DNA from: Pedobacter polaris
GTDB lineage: Bacteria; Bacteroidota; Bacteroidia; Sphingobacteriales; Sphingobacteriaceae
DNA: 64,000 nt
NCBI RefSeq assembly: GCF_005116505.1
Contig: NZ_SWBR01000002.1
Location: 434,314-498,313 of the forward strand
Direction of reading: 5' to 3'
The position numbers were made by a program, and so were the translations under genes. Each line of letters opens with the position of its first letter. The stretch's first letter is position 1. The notes beneath the pieces were generated by a model. It did not search any database. It had not been told where the DNA came from and saw only the letters and a program-made list of their open reading frames with translations. Of the stretch, positions 1 to 7,373 are shown in pieces.

Positions 1-464
1 AGACATCAGCTGAAAATGAAATCAATTCGAAAATAGACAGCCTCTTTAAAGACTATGATTTTACTTCAACAGCAATATATTCAACTGATTTAAGAAACCT
101 GCTTAACGAAGCAATTGGAATGGCTAAAGCTGATGCTGAACGAATACTAAGAAGTGATCATCCTACTGACAAGCCTAGAACTATGGAAGACTTAACTTTT
201 ACAGGTGTACTTGATGGAACTAAACAAAAGGTAAAGAAAATAGCCATAACAGGAAACACTGCGGAAGCTATTGTAGAAATTGAGGCTAGCGAGGCCGAGA
301 GTGAGGGTAAAATATATCCAGCAGTAATTTGGGAAACTAAAGTTCAACTTATTAATGAGAATGGCTGGAAAATAGACAACATTATCTATACTGATAAACC
401 TACTTATAAAAACCAAATCAAATATTTTATTTCGGAAACAAAGAAAGAATTTACTGAGAAATAA
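1..464 (+). CDS. DUF3828-like protein, 5' end cut by window edge
   Basis: The frame is open from base 3 to the TAA at 462-464 with no stop, so the coding region starts left of the window; the ATG at 120 is internal. The visible 153 residues end in a beta-rich stretch (VQLINENGWKIDNIIY) of the kind found at the end of DUF3828/NTF2-like lipoproteins, where a final strand reports on the 'net' sentence of a small fold. No catalytic motif is visible. The 3' 120 bp recur at 2315-2434 as a detached copy. The family assignment rests only on the C-terminal pattern and is tentative; the function is unknown. Confidence 0.6.
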   Translation, partial: TSAENEINSKIDSLFKDYDFTSTAIYSTDLRNLLNEAIGMAKADAERILRSDHPTDKPRTMEDLTFTGVLDGTKQKVKKIAITGNTAEAIVEIEASEAESEGKIYPAVIWETKVQLINENGWKIDNIIYTDKPTYKNQIKYFISETKKEFTEK

Positions 465-529
465 ATACTTATAAAACTGTGGACGGCGTGTAGAGAGGTG
501 CGGTGTAATGAGAAATTCTGTGGATTTAA

Positions 530-1056
530 TTCCATAATAAGAAGGGCTATACTTTGTAAGCTTTGCAACGGTATATTGGATAGATGTTTTTGTCCGTCCT
601 TTATATTGTGATATTTTGGTAGAGAGCTTGACTTATTGCAAGGCAAACCTGGGCCTTGAGCTTTATTGCTGGTGCATCATGCCAAGCCACGTGCACCTGA
701 TATTCAAGGCAAGGGAAAACAATCCCGATATTTTGTTGGGCAGGTTTAAGGAACATACCTCAAAACAGATTGTAAGGGCGATAAAAGAAAACAACCAGGA
801 AAGTAGAAAGGAGTGGATGCTTTGGATGTTCGAGAGGGCGGCGTTAAAGAGTAGCAATGTAAAGGGAAGCCAGTTTTGGCAGCATAACAATAAACCAATA
901 GAACTGTGGAGTGCAGAAGTGATAGAGCAAAAGGCAGATTATCTACACTACAACCCGGTAGCTTCTGGCTTTGTTAATGATGTCCTGCATTGGAAGTACA
1001 GTAGTGCAATTGACTATGGTGGGGGTAAGGGATTAATTGAAGTTGATTTTTTATGA
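530..1056 (+). pseudogene. REP-associated tyrosine transposase (RAYT, IS200-like Y1 family), frameshifted at the N-terminus
   Basis: Family role: single-strand DNA transposase linked to REP palindromes. From 541 the frame reads EGLYFVSFATVYWIDVF, the usual RAYT N-terminal block, then the HUH metal motif (PSHVHLIF) and near the C-terminus YLHYNPVASGFV, which holds the catalytic tyrosine context. Upstream of 541 the frame meets TAA TAA. One base to the side, 530-538 reads Phe-His-Asn, so the family's start region (K-F-H-N-K-E-G) is restored by adding one A near 540. A further TAA precedes this at 527. No normal start codon remains; internal starts such as TTG 616 would lose the first conserved block. 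The DNA-binding and catalytic parts are otherwise complete, so decay is recent. Confidence 0.8.
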
Positions 1057-1150
1057 TTTATTTAAGAAATGGGTTTATGATGGAAAATAGGTTTGCACAC
1101 GCGACACGCGGGCGCTAGCATGGGTTTTCTTTTGATCTCATTTTACACTC

Positions 1151-1180
1151 AAAAAAAACCGCCTAAGTATGACGGTCTTT
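1151..1180 (-). terminator. Probable intrinsic terminator of the lipoprotein gene at 1203-1916
   Basis: On the minus strand a short stem (ACCG/CGGT with one internal mismatch) is followed by eight T residues. It sits 23 bases past the stop of the minus-strand lipoprotein gene. Confidence 0.55.
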
Positions 1181-1202
1181 TGTATATTATTAAAATAATA
1201 TT

Positions 1203-1916
1203 CTATTTTTTGGTTTCATCTAATTCAAAATCTTCTTTTTTAGGATCCCACACGAATGACATTGTAAAGGGTTTATTATTTTTCAGACCTGAGAAAATGA
1301 TGTCCTTTTGTTTATCATTATTAACGTCTTTCAGTTCAAATGGTAATATTTTTGGCGAATAATTATTTCCGTCAATAGTTTGGATGGTCCAGTCTTTAGT
1401 ATTCAGATATTCTTTAACGCTATCTTTATTGATTCCTACAAAATGGTGAATTCCATTTGCTTTGGAAGTTTCTTCCGTGATCATTAATAAAGGTGATTGA
1501 TTTTCAAAAGCGGTAACCGGCTCATATTTTTGGGTTAAGAAATTACCCTTTATCTGACCTTTATCGTCCAAAATAAAAAGTTCTTTATACGGCCAGCCAG
1601 ACATTGCTCCATCAATTTCGTCTACATAAGCAAGAGTATACGGTCTATCTGATCCGTAAAGTTTTATTTCTTCTGTTTTAATCAAACGATAGGGTGTTCC
1701 TTTATCATCTTTAGGTTGCTGTCCCAGTTTTTTGTATAAACTTATTAAGAAAGCACTTTCATCCTTATTTTGCTTAAAACTGTCTAGTAAAGTTTTAGTT
1801 GTTGTTTGCGCTGTAGAATCTTTAACTAATTCTGATTCCGACTTAGGTTTATTTGTTTGGCATGCCGATACAGAAGCTATTACTGCTATTGCACCAGCGA
1901 TTAATTTTAATCTCAT
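1203..1916 (-). CDS. Hypothetical lipoprotein
   Basis: The product is 237 residues. The start was chosen at the Met whose following residues form a lipoprotein signal (MRLKLIAGAIAVIASVSAC): positive n-region, hydrophobic core, lipobox SVSAC with Cys19 as lipid site. An upstream in-frame ATG at 1940 adds eight residues before the signal and is less likely. Residues beyond the signal contain a D-V-N-N-D-K-Q-K-D-I-I-F segment resembling an FG-GAP/VCBS-type calcium-binding loop, and a strand-rich middle. No enzyme motif is seen. Probably attached to the outer membrane or periplasmic face. I do not recognise the family; the gene stands alone between decayed sequences. Confidence 0.75.
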   Translation of the reverse strand: MRLKLIAGAIAVIASVSACQTNKPKSESELVKDSTAQTTTKTLLDSFKQNKDESAFLISLYKKLGQQPKDDKGTPYRLIKTEEIKLYGSDRPYTLAYVDEIDGAMSGWPYKELFILDDKGQIKGNFLTQKYEPVTAFENQSPLLMITEETSKANGIHHFVGINKDSVKEYLNTKDWTIQTIDGNNYSPKILPFELKDVNNDKQKDIIFSGLKNNKPFTMSFVWDPKKEDFELDETKK

Positions 1917-1990
1917 TGTGTATGTTTTTACTAAGTTCACATGCTAAAAGTATACCAGTATTTAAACACAAGAAATTATTTTTTAGATAT

Positions 1991-2304
1991 TTAACTTTTC
2001 ACTGGAGTCAGTTCAAGGCGGTCTTTATTGATTTTAAAATTATAAGTTCCGTTCAATGTTTTGGGTTCATCACAACCATTGGACATATCTATTGAACCTT
2101 CGCTTATATCTACCTGATTATTTTCATACATACTGTACGTTCAAGTCATATGAAAACAAGAATTTCCGTTGTGGGATTTTTCTATCTTCAAACTGAAGAA
2201 AATAAAACTTAAGTTGTTCATCAGGAAATTTGACCTATTTTGCTTTTTTTAAAATAGCGCTTCCATCGTTGAGCATTTTTTCAACTTCCCAGGTTGTTTT
2301 GGGA
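1991..2304 (-). pseudogene. Remnant of an unrecognised small secreted or lipoprotein-like gene
   Basis: On the minus strand from 2304 one frame reads TTWEVEKMLNDGSAILKKAK, hits TAG, then continues VKFPDEQLKFYFLQFEDRK and on to LNVQYV before TGA. A one-base shift near 2128 leads into a second frame with DISEGSIDMSNGCDEPKTL and a C-terminus KDRLELTPVKS at the stop in 1991-1993. The protein-like composition on both sides of the TAG and the shift argues for one broken gene. The 5' end, including any signal peptide, is missing; the remnant abuts the DUF3828 fragment at 2315. Confidence 0.6.
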
Positions 2305-2314
2305 GGAAAAAATC

Positions 2315-2434
2315 CAACTTATTAATGATAATGGCTGGAAAGTAGACAACATTATCTTCACTAACAAACCTACTTATAAAAACCAAATCAAATATTTTAT
2401 TTCGGAGACAAAGAAAGAATTTACTGGGAAATAA
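2315..2434 (+). pseudogene. Detached 3' fragment of the DUF3828-like gene at 1-464
   Basis: These 120 bases match 345-464 with eight differences by eye (about 93 percent) and still encode QLINDNGWKVDNIIFTNKP and onward to the stop. There is no start codon or upstream coding part: the segment is joined directly to the minus-strand remnant ending at 2304. Several of the differences change amino acids conservatively (I/V, Y/F), suggesting the copy may descend from a related intact gene, not from a very recent duplication. Confidence 0.85.
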
Positions 2435-2736
2435 ATAATCTAACACGATTTAAAATTCTAAAATTGCGTTTAATCTGTGTATCTAATAGCTGTACTGAGG
2501 AATACTGGGATTTTTATTCCCCTATATGAGGAAAGACTTTAATGTATATAATGGATTTTACCTTTAGTTGGTGTTATGGCTGAATAATTGTTGTTTATTG
2601 TTTTATAATGCATTCAATGGATCATGAAGTGATTCTATAGACATAACAAGAGTATTTATTATGTGCTACAGATATAAATAAATTAGATAAGATGGTAAGA
2701 CACGCTTACATTTGAGGCATGCAAATGGAAAAAAAT
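2435..2736. other. Intergenic, no gene seen
   Basis: AT-rich sequence with stops in all frames at short intervals. I see no promoter, RNA gene or repeat match to the rest of the window. Confidence 0.6.
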
Positions 2737-2764
2737 AAAAGGAACTTAATTTTGAGTTCCTTTT
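2737..2764 (-). terminator. Intrinsic terminator after lipoprotein gene 2797-3351
   Basis: Perfect 10-bp stem AAAAGGAACT/AGTTCCTTTT with an 8-base loop, starting 33 bases beyond the stop of the minus-strand gene. The A/T ends make it usable from either strand. Confidence 0.75.
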
Positions 2765-2796
2765 ATCTAGGATATCTTTTTGTTAAATTTACAAGC

Positions 2797-3351
2797 TTAT
2801 TTAAAATTCTTTTTGAGTCTTTCATTTTCGGCTTTTTGTTCTTTAGAAAGAGGTGTTGCTTCCCTAGTTTCAGAAATAGGTACACCTGTATTTACATCAT
2901 TTATCTGATAGTAAACTGAACCCGTCATATCTCCATTTTCACTCCAAAGCTGATTTAAGTTCTGATCCAAAACCTGAAAACAATTTTCAAGTGGTTGGCC
3001 GTTATTTAAAACATAAATAGTTCCATATTTTTCAGATTCCTTTACCATAAAAGATCCTGTACTATTTATATTCTTTAATTTTTCACCTTCATACATACTT
3101 CCTTTAGGGTAAATTACAGAGCTTTTAAATTCTCCACCATCACCTTTTTCATTTAAATCCAAAGTAAGTGTTTCTGTAACTATCACATCCATGATAGATG
3201 TGAATCTACTTTTATAAATTTTAGTTTTAGATATAGTAGGCGGTTTTTTAACATTAGTTTCTGCTAAATTTTCGTTTTGGTTTTTTCCTTTGCAAGAAAA
3301 TAATAAAAGACCAGCTATAACAACTGACAGATTCAATGCTTTTTTTATCAT
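2797..3351 (-). CDS. Hypothetical lipoprotein
   Basis: 184 residues. The N-terminus MIKKALNLSVVIAGLLLFSC is a lipoprotein signal with Cys20 in the lipobox (LFSC), followed by a short polar linker rich in K, N and E. The body is beta-rich with no recognised motif and includes a METAlike strand pattern around 'VIYPKGSMYEGEKL'. The C-terminus (EQKAENERLKKNF) is a charged helix. It is a single gene with its own terminator. Function unknown; location probably periplasmic face or cell surface. Confidence 0.75.
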   Translation of the reverse strand: MIKKALNLSVVIAGLLLFSCKGKNQNENLAETNVKKPPTISKTKIYKSRFTSIMDVIVTETLTLDLNEKGDGGEFKSSVIYPKGSMYEGEKLKNINSTGSFMVKESEKYGTIYVLNNGQPLENCFQVLDQNLNQLWSENGDMTGSVYYQINDVNTGVPISETREATPLSKEQKAENERLKKNFK

Positions 3352-3500
3352 AATTTTTATATTTTCTAGGAGTTATTGCAAATGGCATTCCAAATAAAAT
3401 TTTAGTAGGTCAGGATTAATTTCTGTTCTCCTATCCATATCATAATCATAATTTCAGGAAACCCAATGCCCATTTTTGCAAAATATGTCTTATGAAAACC

Positions 3501-3686
3501 AAAGCTGTTCGAGATGTTCTGAAGGTCATCTCGAACTTTCTATCATTAGGATAATAACATTTAGAGTTAGTATTCAACCTGGTTTAGTAAAGTATTCTTA
3601 AATTGTTCTACTTATAGATTCCTCGTACCTCGGAATGACAAAGGCTATTAAAACAAAAAAGCCCTACATTACTGTGAGGCTTTTTG
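3501..3686. repeat. Dispersed intergenic element, copy A, abutting tRNA-Lys
   Basis: First of three related copies (others at 11421 and 21775). Shared order: a hairpin with arms TTCGAGATG/CATCTCGAA (3508-3535), a variable middle, the block TAGATTCCTCGTACCTCGG with GAATGAC, then TTAAAACAA and a GCC...GGC hairpin ending in CTTTTTGTG. In this copy the end runs straight into the tRNA-Lys 3' end at 3687. Confidence 0.75.
3655..3685 (-). terminator. Terminator of tRNA-Lys copy 1
   Basis: Read on the minus strand directly after the tRNA: GCCTCAC, short loop, GTAGGGC (one mismatch), then a run of six T. It is also the right end of dispersed element A. Confidence 0.7.
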
Positions 3687-3759
3687 TGATCCCGCTGGGA
3701 TTCGAACCCAGGACCACTACATTAAAAGTGTAATGCTCTACCAGCTGAGCTACGGAATC
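3687..3759 (-). tRNA. tRNA-Lys (anticodon TTT), copy 1
   Basis: On the minus strand a full 73-nt cloverleaf folds: acceptor GATTCCG/CGGGATC with discriminator A, D arm GCTC/GAGC, anticodon arm TTACA-CTTTTAA-TGTAG with anticodon TTT, T arm CTGGG-TTCGAAT-CCCAG. CCA is not encoded. The sequence is identical to the copy at 23879-23951. Confidence 0.97.
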
Positions 3760-3782
3760 ATTTCCTTTTGTTTAAGGAGGTG

Positions 3783-3813
3783 CAAATATAGAAATTAAAA
3801 TTTATTTGCCCAA
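3783..3813 (-). promoter_or_regulatory. Bacteroidota-type promoter of tRNA-Lys copy 1
   Basis: Minus-strand TTG (3811-3813), 20-base spacer, TATATTTG (3783-3790), matching the TTG-N19/20-TAnnTTTG promoter of this phylum, 23 bases before the tRNA 5' end. The same layout recurs at the second copy. Confidence 0.75.
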
Positions 3814-3950
3814 TTATTTAAATAAAAAGTTGAAAATCATCATTTTTAATGCAATAAAGGCTTTTTTGAATGATATTTAAGAAGTGTTTCTTTTACAAAT
3901 CAAACAATTCAGGCCTATTTTATATTTCATAGATAGATAATTATAATGCT

Positions 3951-4328
3951 ATGGAAAATTCAAATCAAGAAAACAAGGATACACAAAATCCAAAACCTAC
4001 AGATCAAGTACAATTGGAAATAGAAACGGTAACACCAGAAACCGAAATAGATGTACCTGCTTTAGCAAACACCAACAAGCAACCGAGTGAAAATGATACA
4101 ACTGGGTTAGCAGAAGGGGAGGCTGAAACGAAAGATAAAAATATACCACAAAAAACTGCATCGATCTCAACAGAAGGAGGTGAGGTAGCAACTGAAACTC
4201 CGGATAAGAAAGAAGAACAGGTTCCCACAGATAAAGGTATACCAAGTGAGAAATTAGAAGGAGATTCACCCAAAGACCATAAAGATGAGGATGATGAACG
4301 CAATCAAGTTGAAACCGTAAGTCCTTAA
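3951..4328 (+). CDS. Acidic, low-complexity hypothetical protein
   Basis: 125 residues dominated by E, T, P, K, N and D with no hydrophobic core, no Cys and no signal peptide. It should be intrinsically disordered and cytoplasmic. The segment contains repeated E-T-x-T and P-x-D type stretches but no exact internal repeat. It precedes the alcohol dehydrogenase gene by 96 bases on the same strand. I do not recognise it. Expression is uncertain: the ATG follows a Bacteroidota-like AT-rich leader, and the lack of stops over 375 bases with purine-rich codons fits a real gene. Confidence 0.6.
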   Translation: MENSNQENKDTQNPKPTDQVQLEIETVTPETEIDVPALANTNKQPSENDTTGLAEGEAETKDKNIPQKTASISTEGGEVATETPDKKEEQVPTDKGIPSEKLEGDSPKDHKDEDDERNQVETVSP

Positions 4329-4424
4329 AACTATAAATTGTAATGCATTCGCCATAATTTCAAATGACCATTTTATCGCCATGCGTTTATGATAACTTTA
4401 CTAGCTTAAAACGAAATAAAAATT

Positions 4425-5462
4425 ATGATACAGTCAAAAGGATATGCAGCACAAACCCCCGAAACTGATTTAGCAGCTTGGGACTTTGAGCGTAGGGAAG
4501 TTGGACCTCATGATGTTCAACTAGAAATATTGTACTGTGGTGTTTGCCATAGTGATTTACATCAAATTAAAAACGACTGGTTTCCGGGTGTTTTCCCAAT
4601 GGTGCCCGGTCATGAAATTGTAGGTAAAGTAATTAAAGTAGGCGACCATGTAAAAAACTTTAAATTAGGAGAATTAGCAGGCATAGGTTGTTTGGTAGAT
4701 TCTTGTCAAGTATGCGAAAACTGTAAAGATGGCTTAGAGCAGTACTGCCTTGATGGAAATACACAAACCTATAACAATAAGGGCAGAGATGGCGTACCAA
4801 CTTATGGAGGCTACTCAAATAATATTGTGGTTCGTGAAGAGTTTGTATTACACATTTCAGCTAAATTACCTTTAGCAGCAACAGCTCCATTATTATGCGC
4901 AGGTATCACTACTTATTCTCCCTTAAAACATTGGAAAGTAGGTAAAGGCCACAAATTAGCAGTTTTAGGTTTGGGCGGCTTAGGGCATATGGCTGTTAAA
5001 TTTGGTGTGGCTTTCGGTGCAGAAGTTACAGTATTAAGTACTTCGCCTTCAAAAAAAGCAGCAGCTAAAGAATTAGGTGCACACCACTTTGTGGTAACTT
5101 CAGATGCCGAACAATTGAAAGCCGTTAAAGGCAGTTTTGATTTCATCTTAGACACCGTATCTGCCGATCATGACATGAACATGTATCTTTCATTATTACG
5201 CACTAACGGTGTGCATATAGTGGTTGGTGTACCTGCACCTTATCCAATTCATCCATTCTCATTAATTGGTGGTCGCAAGAGCTTGGTTGGTTCTGGCATT
5301 GGGGGTATTCAAGAAACCCAAGAAATGTTAGATTTTTGTGCCGAACACAATATTGTTTCTGATATAGAATTAATTGATATTAAAGACATTACTGCTTCTT
5401 ATGAAAGAATGGTTAAAGGTGATGTAAGGTATAGATTTGTAATTGATATGGCTACCTTATAA
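4425..5462 (+). CDS. Zinc-dependent alcohol dehydrogenase, cinnamyl/YahK type
   Basis: 345 residues, the normal length for this NAD(P)-dependent medium-chain dehydrogenase group that reduces aldehydes to alcohols in the cytoplasm. Catalytic zinc ligands: Cys41 in CGVCHSD and His63 in PGHE. Structural zinc ligands: Cys94, Cys97, Cys100, Cys108. The Rossmann fold shows GLGGLGHMAVKF. NADPH preference is expected for YahK/CAD-type enzymes but cannot be read with certainty. The enzyme stands as a single gene, followed by two small hairpins (5506-5555) that may end transcription. A detached tail of a different zinc dehydrogenase lies at 9250-9501. Confidence 0.93.
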   Translation: MIQSKGYAAQTPETDLAAWDFERREVGPHDVQLEILYCGVCHSDLHQIKNDWFPGVFPMVPGHEIVGKVIKVGDHVKNFKLGELAGIGCLVDSCQVCENCKDGLEQYCLDGNTQTYNNKGRDGVPTYGGYSNNIVVREEFVLHISAKLPLAATAPLLCAGITTYSPLKHWKVGKGHKLAVLGLGGLGHMAVKFGVAFGAEVTVLSTSPSKKAAAKELGAHHFVVTSDAEQLKAVKGSFDFILDTVSADHDMNMYLSLLRTNGVHIVVGVPAPYPIHPFSLIGGRKSLVGSGIGGIQETQEMLDFCAEHNIVSDIELIDIKDITASYERMVKGDVRYRFVIDMATL

Positions 5463-5505
5463 GGTTAGCTGTTTAAGGGTTATTTTACCTGCAGTTGGTA
5501 TAATT

Positions 5506-5555
5506 GGTCTGGATTTGCAATCCAGACCATATTATTTAAGGATTTGTAATCCTTA
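5506..5555. repeat. Two tandem GGATT-TGY-AATCC hairpins
   Basis: Perfect hairpin GGTCTGGATT-TGC-AATCCAGACC (5506-5528), then TAAGGATT-TGT-AATCCTTA (5537-5555). A third such core lies inside dispersed copy B near 11468-11482. These could terminate the dehydrogenase transcript, but they lack strong T-runs and look like a small repeat family. Confidence 0.6.
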
Positions 5556-5641
5556 CCTGTCTTAATCCAAATTAAGCTATGCCTTAGCCTATGTTCCGGT
5601 AATAGTAATAGCATTTTCCTTAGGGTTTACTCCATAGCTAC

Positions 5642-5693
5642 ACCGCATCTAGTCCGCATCTAGTCCGCGTGTAGGTAATAAAACGCGGACTAG
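5642..5693. repeat. CTAGTCCGC direct repeats with an 11-bp hairpin
   Basis: Two direct copies of CATCTAGTCCGC-like sequence lead into arms CTAGTCCGCGT (5660-5670) and ACGCGGACTAG (5683-5693), a perfect 11-bp stem with a 12-base loop. The core is GC-rich against an AT-rich background, like a REP sequence. The rest of the 360-base gap 5463-5822 shows nothing else. Confidence 0.6.
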
Positions 5694-5822
5694 TTGTGGT
5701 TTAGTAGTGAATTAGTTGTATATTAGATACGAAGAAAGCTCGGATGGGCCATACTTCAATAACAGCCGAATAGCCAATCATCCCTAAATGATTAATGGAT
5801 ATTAAATAAATAACAAAAATTT

Positions 5823-6590
5823 ATGGCTTTATACGACGGAAAAAACATTAAAGGAAGCATTGGGAAGCTTAGCTTTAGAAAAAGAGACAAAAAGACAACT
5901 ACAATTCAAAGTAACCCAGGTAAGGGCACGATGAAACAAACCCCAGCGACGAAAAAAAGTGCTTCACTTTTTGGTAGCGTCGTTAGTCCACTTGCCAAGC
6001 ACATTAGGCATAACCTACAACATTTGGTAAATGGCTTTTACGATATTAAAATGGTAAACCGAATGAACTCGGACATTGCAATTATCATTAACCAACATTT
6101 ACAAGAGGATAGACAAATTGTATTTAATCAAGATAGCTTCAATCGCTTGAATGGGTTTGAATTCAATACCAAATCTTTATTAATTGATTCATTGTTAATT
6201 AGTCCGAAATTAAGTTTTGAAAATTCACAAGTTCAACTTACGTTTCCGGCTTTAAAGGTAGCTAAAGATCTAAAATTTCGAGTAGGGTCAAACAAGGTCA
6301 TGCTACAAATTCAACCCGTTTTCTTTTGTTTAGCAAAAGGATTATGGTTAAAACCAACCATGCAAACAATTTGCCTAGAGAAAGGTCAAGCAATAACAGC
6401 TATACAAAACTTTAATTACAGTTTCCCTAAAGGCACTACCTGCCTGTTTGGTATTGGACTTGTATTTTTTAATGGATCTATTGCCATTAACGATAAGATA
6501 TTTAATCCTGCAGGTATTTGTGCCAGTGCATATAATGAAGGGACAATTGACGAAACTGAGCTTACGGGATGGTTTAAAATGGGATTGTAG
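5823..6590 (+). CDS. Hypothetical protein, 255 aa
   Basis: The N-terminal 50 residues are basic and glycine-rich (GKNIKGSIGKLSFRKRDKKT) and the rest is beta-rich. There is no signal peptide or membrane segment. The opening pattern (G-S-I-G-K-L-S-F-R, then Q-x-x-P-x-x-x-M-K-Q-T-x-A-T) recalls DUF6266-type proteins common in Pedobacter, but the likeness is weak and I do not assign it. Tandem aromatic-glycine strands toward the C-terminus suggest a sandwich fold. It stands alone on the plus strand between repeats and a small gene at 6740. Function unknown. Confidence 0.75.
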   Translation: MALYDGKNIKGSIGKLSFRKRDKKTTTIQSNPGKGTMKQTPATKKSASLFGSVVSPLAKHIRHNLQHLVNGFYDIKMVNRMNSDIAIIINQHLQEDRQIVFNQDSFNRLNGFEFNTKSLLIDSLLISPKLSFENSQVQLTFPALKVAKDLKFRVGSNKVMLQIQPVFFCLAKGLWLKPTMQTICLEKGQAITAIQNFNYSFPKGTTCLFGIGLVFFNGSIAINDKIFNPAGICASAYNEGTIDETELTGWFKMGL

Positions 6591-6739
6591 CCTTAGCTAA
6601 TTATCAACTATGTTGGTAACAAAATATAGCTAACTAACGTAGTAGCTTTGGATTTGCAAATTAAGCTGTAACAAAAATATATTTAACTACTCAAAACATT
6701 TCTAAAGCATAAATGTTAAACCTAAAAAATATAGAAATT

Positions 6740-6934
6740 ATGGGATTATTTAGAACAGCATTAATAGGAGCGGCCCTTTACGGTGCCTATAAATACATCA
6801 CTAAACCTGATGAATTAACAGGTAGAACGATTGTAGACGATTTGAAAGAAAAAGCACCAGAATGGATTGATAAGGCTAAAGCTTATAAGGAAGACTTAGA
6901 GGCTAAATACATGAATGATGGCTTAGCGAAATAA
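6740..6934 (+). CDS. Small hypothetical protein, possible YtxH-like
   Basis: 64 residues if started at ATG 6740 (MGLFRTALIGAALYGAYKYI). An earlier in-frame ATG at 6713 adds nine residues and is less convincing because the hydrophobic segment then sits farther in. Residues 4-18 form a short hydrophobic helix; the rest is a charged amphipathic helix (LKEKAPEWIDKAKAYKEDLEAKY). This layout matches small membrane-anchored stress proteins of the YtxH kind in general form, though no diagnostic motif is present. A strong terminator follows. Confidence 0.7.
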   Translation: MGLFRTALIGAALYGAYKYITKPDELTGRTIVDDLKEKAPEWIDKAKAYKEDLEAKYMNDGLAK

Positions 6935-6951
6935 TTGAGCTAACGAAATAG

Positions 6952-6980
6952 AAAGAGGTTGTGAAAGCAACCTCTTTTTT
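6952..6980 (+). terminator. Intrinsic terminator
   Basis: Perfect 10-bp stem AAAGAGGTTG/CAACCTCTTT, 6-base loop, then a T-run; 17 bases after the stop of the 6740-6934 gene. Confidence 0.9.
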
Positions 6981-7076
6981 GTTTTAATATACTTTTAGCA
7001 AGTGATAAGTTATTTCCAAAATGTATCCAATCTAGCTATTCATTAGTTGTGCTATAGCAATTGTTATTTCTATTAA

Positions 7077-7088
7077 ACAAACGTTTGT
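7077..7088. promoter_or_regulatory. LacI-type operator candidate, site 1
   Basis: Perfect 12-bp palindrome ACAAACGTTTGT followed by CC. The core matches the AAACGTTT centre recognised by LacI/PurR-family repressors. It is 285 bases before the GH20 start. Confidence 0.5.
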
Positions 7089-7284
7089 CCTAAGTTTTAT
7101 GGGGTTAATTTCTGGTCTATGGCGATGATGGTTTCTATGCTGGTTTATATTTTTACTAAAAATGTGCTATGAATAGTTTTTAATAGCTATTCATACTGTT
7201 TTTCAAGCTGTTTAATACAAGCGATCTAATTTTAATAAATATTTACTCTTTCCCTGTTTGCTCAGCTATCTAGTAGGTGCTATG

Positions 7285-7294
7285 CAAACGTTTG
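7285..7294. promoter_or_regulatory. LacI-type operator candidate, site 2
   Basis: Palindrome CAAACGTTTG with the same following TCC as site 1, 208 bases downstream of it and 79 bases before the GH20 start. The rest of gap 6981-7373 holds no gene or other repeat that I can see. Confidence 0.5.
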
Positions 7295-7373
7295 TCCAGA
7301 TAAAAATAAGAACTACCACATTGTTATCAATATCTTGCATTGAGTAATTAGCATTAAATCATCCCCATAAACA

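Noticed and set aside
2719..2919. 66-residue plus-strand frame
   Set aside because: Antisense shadow of the lipoprotein gene and its terminator.
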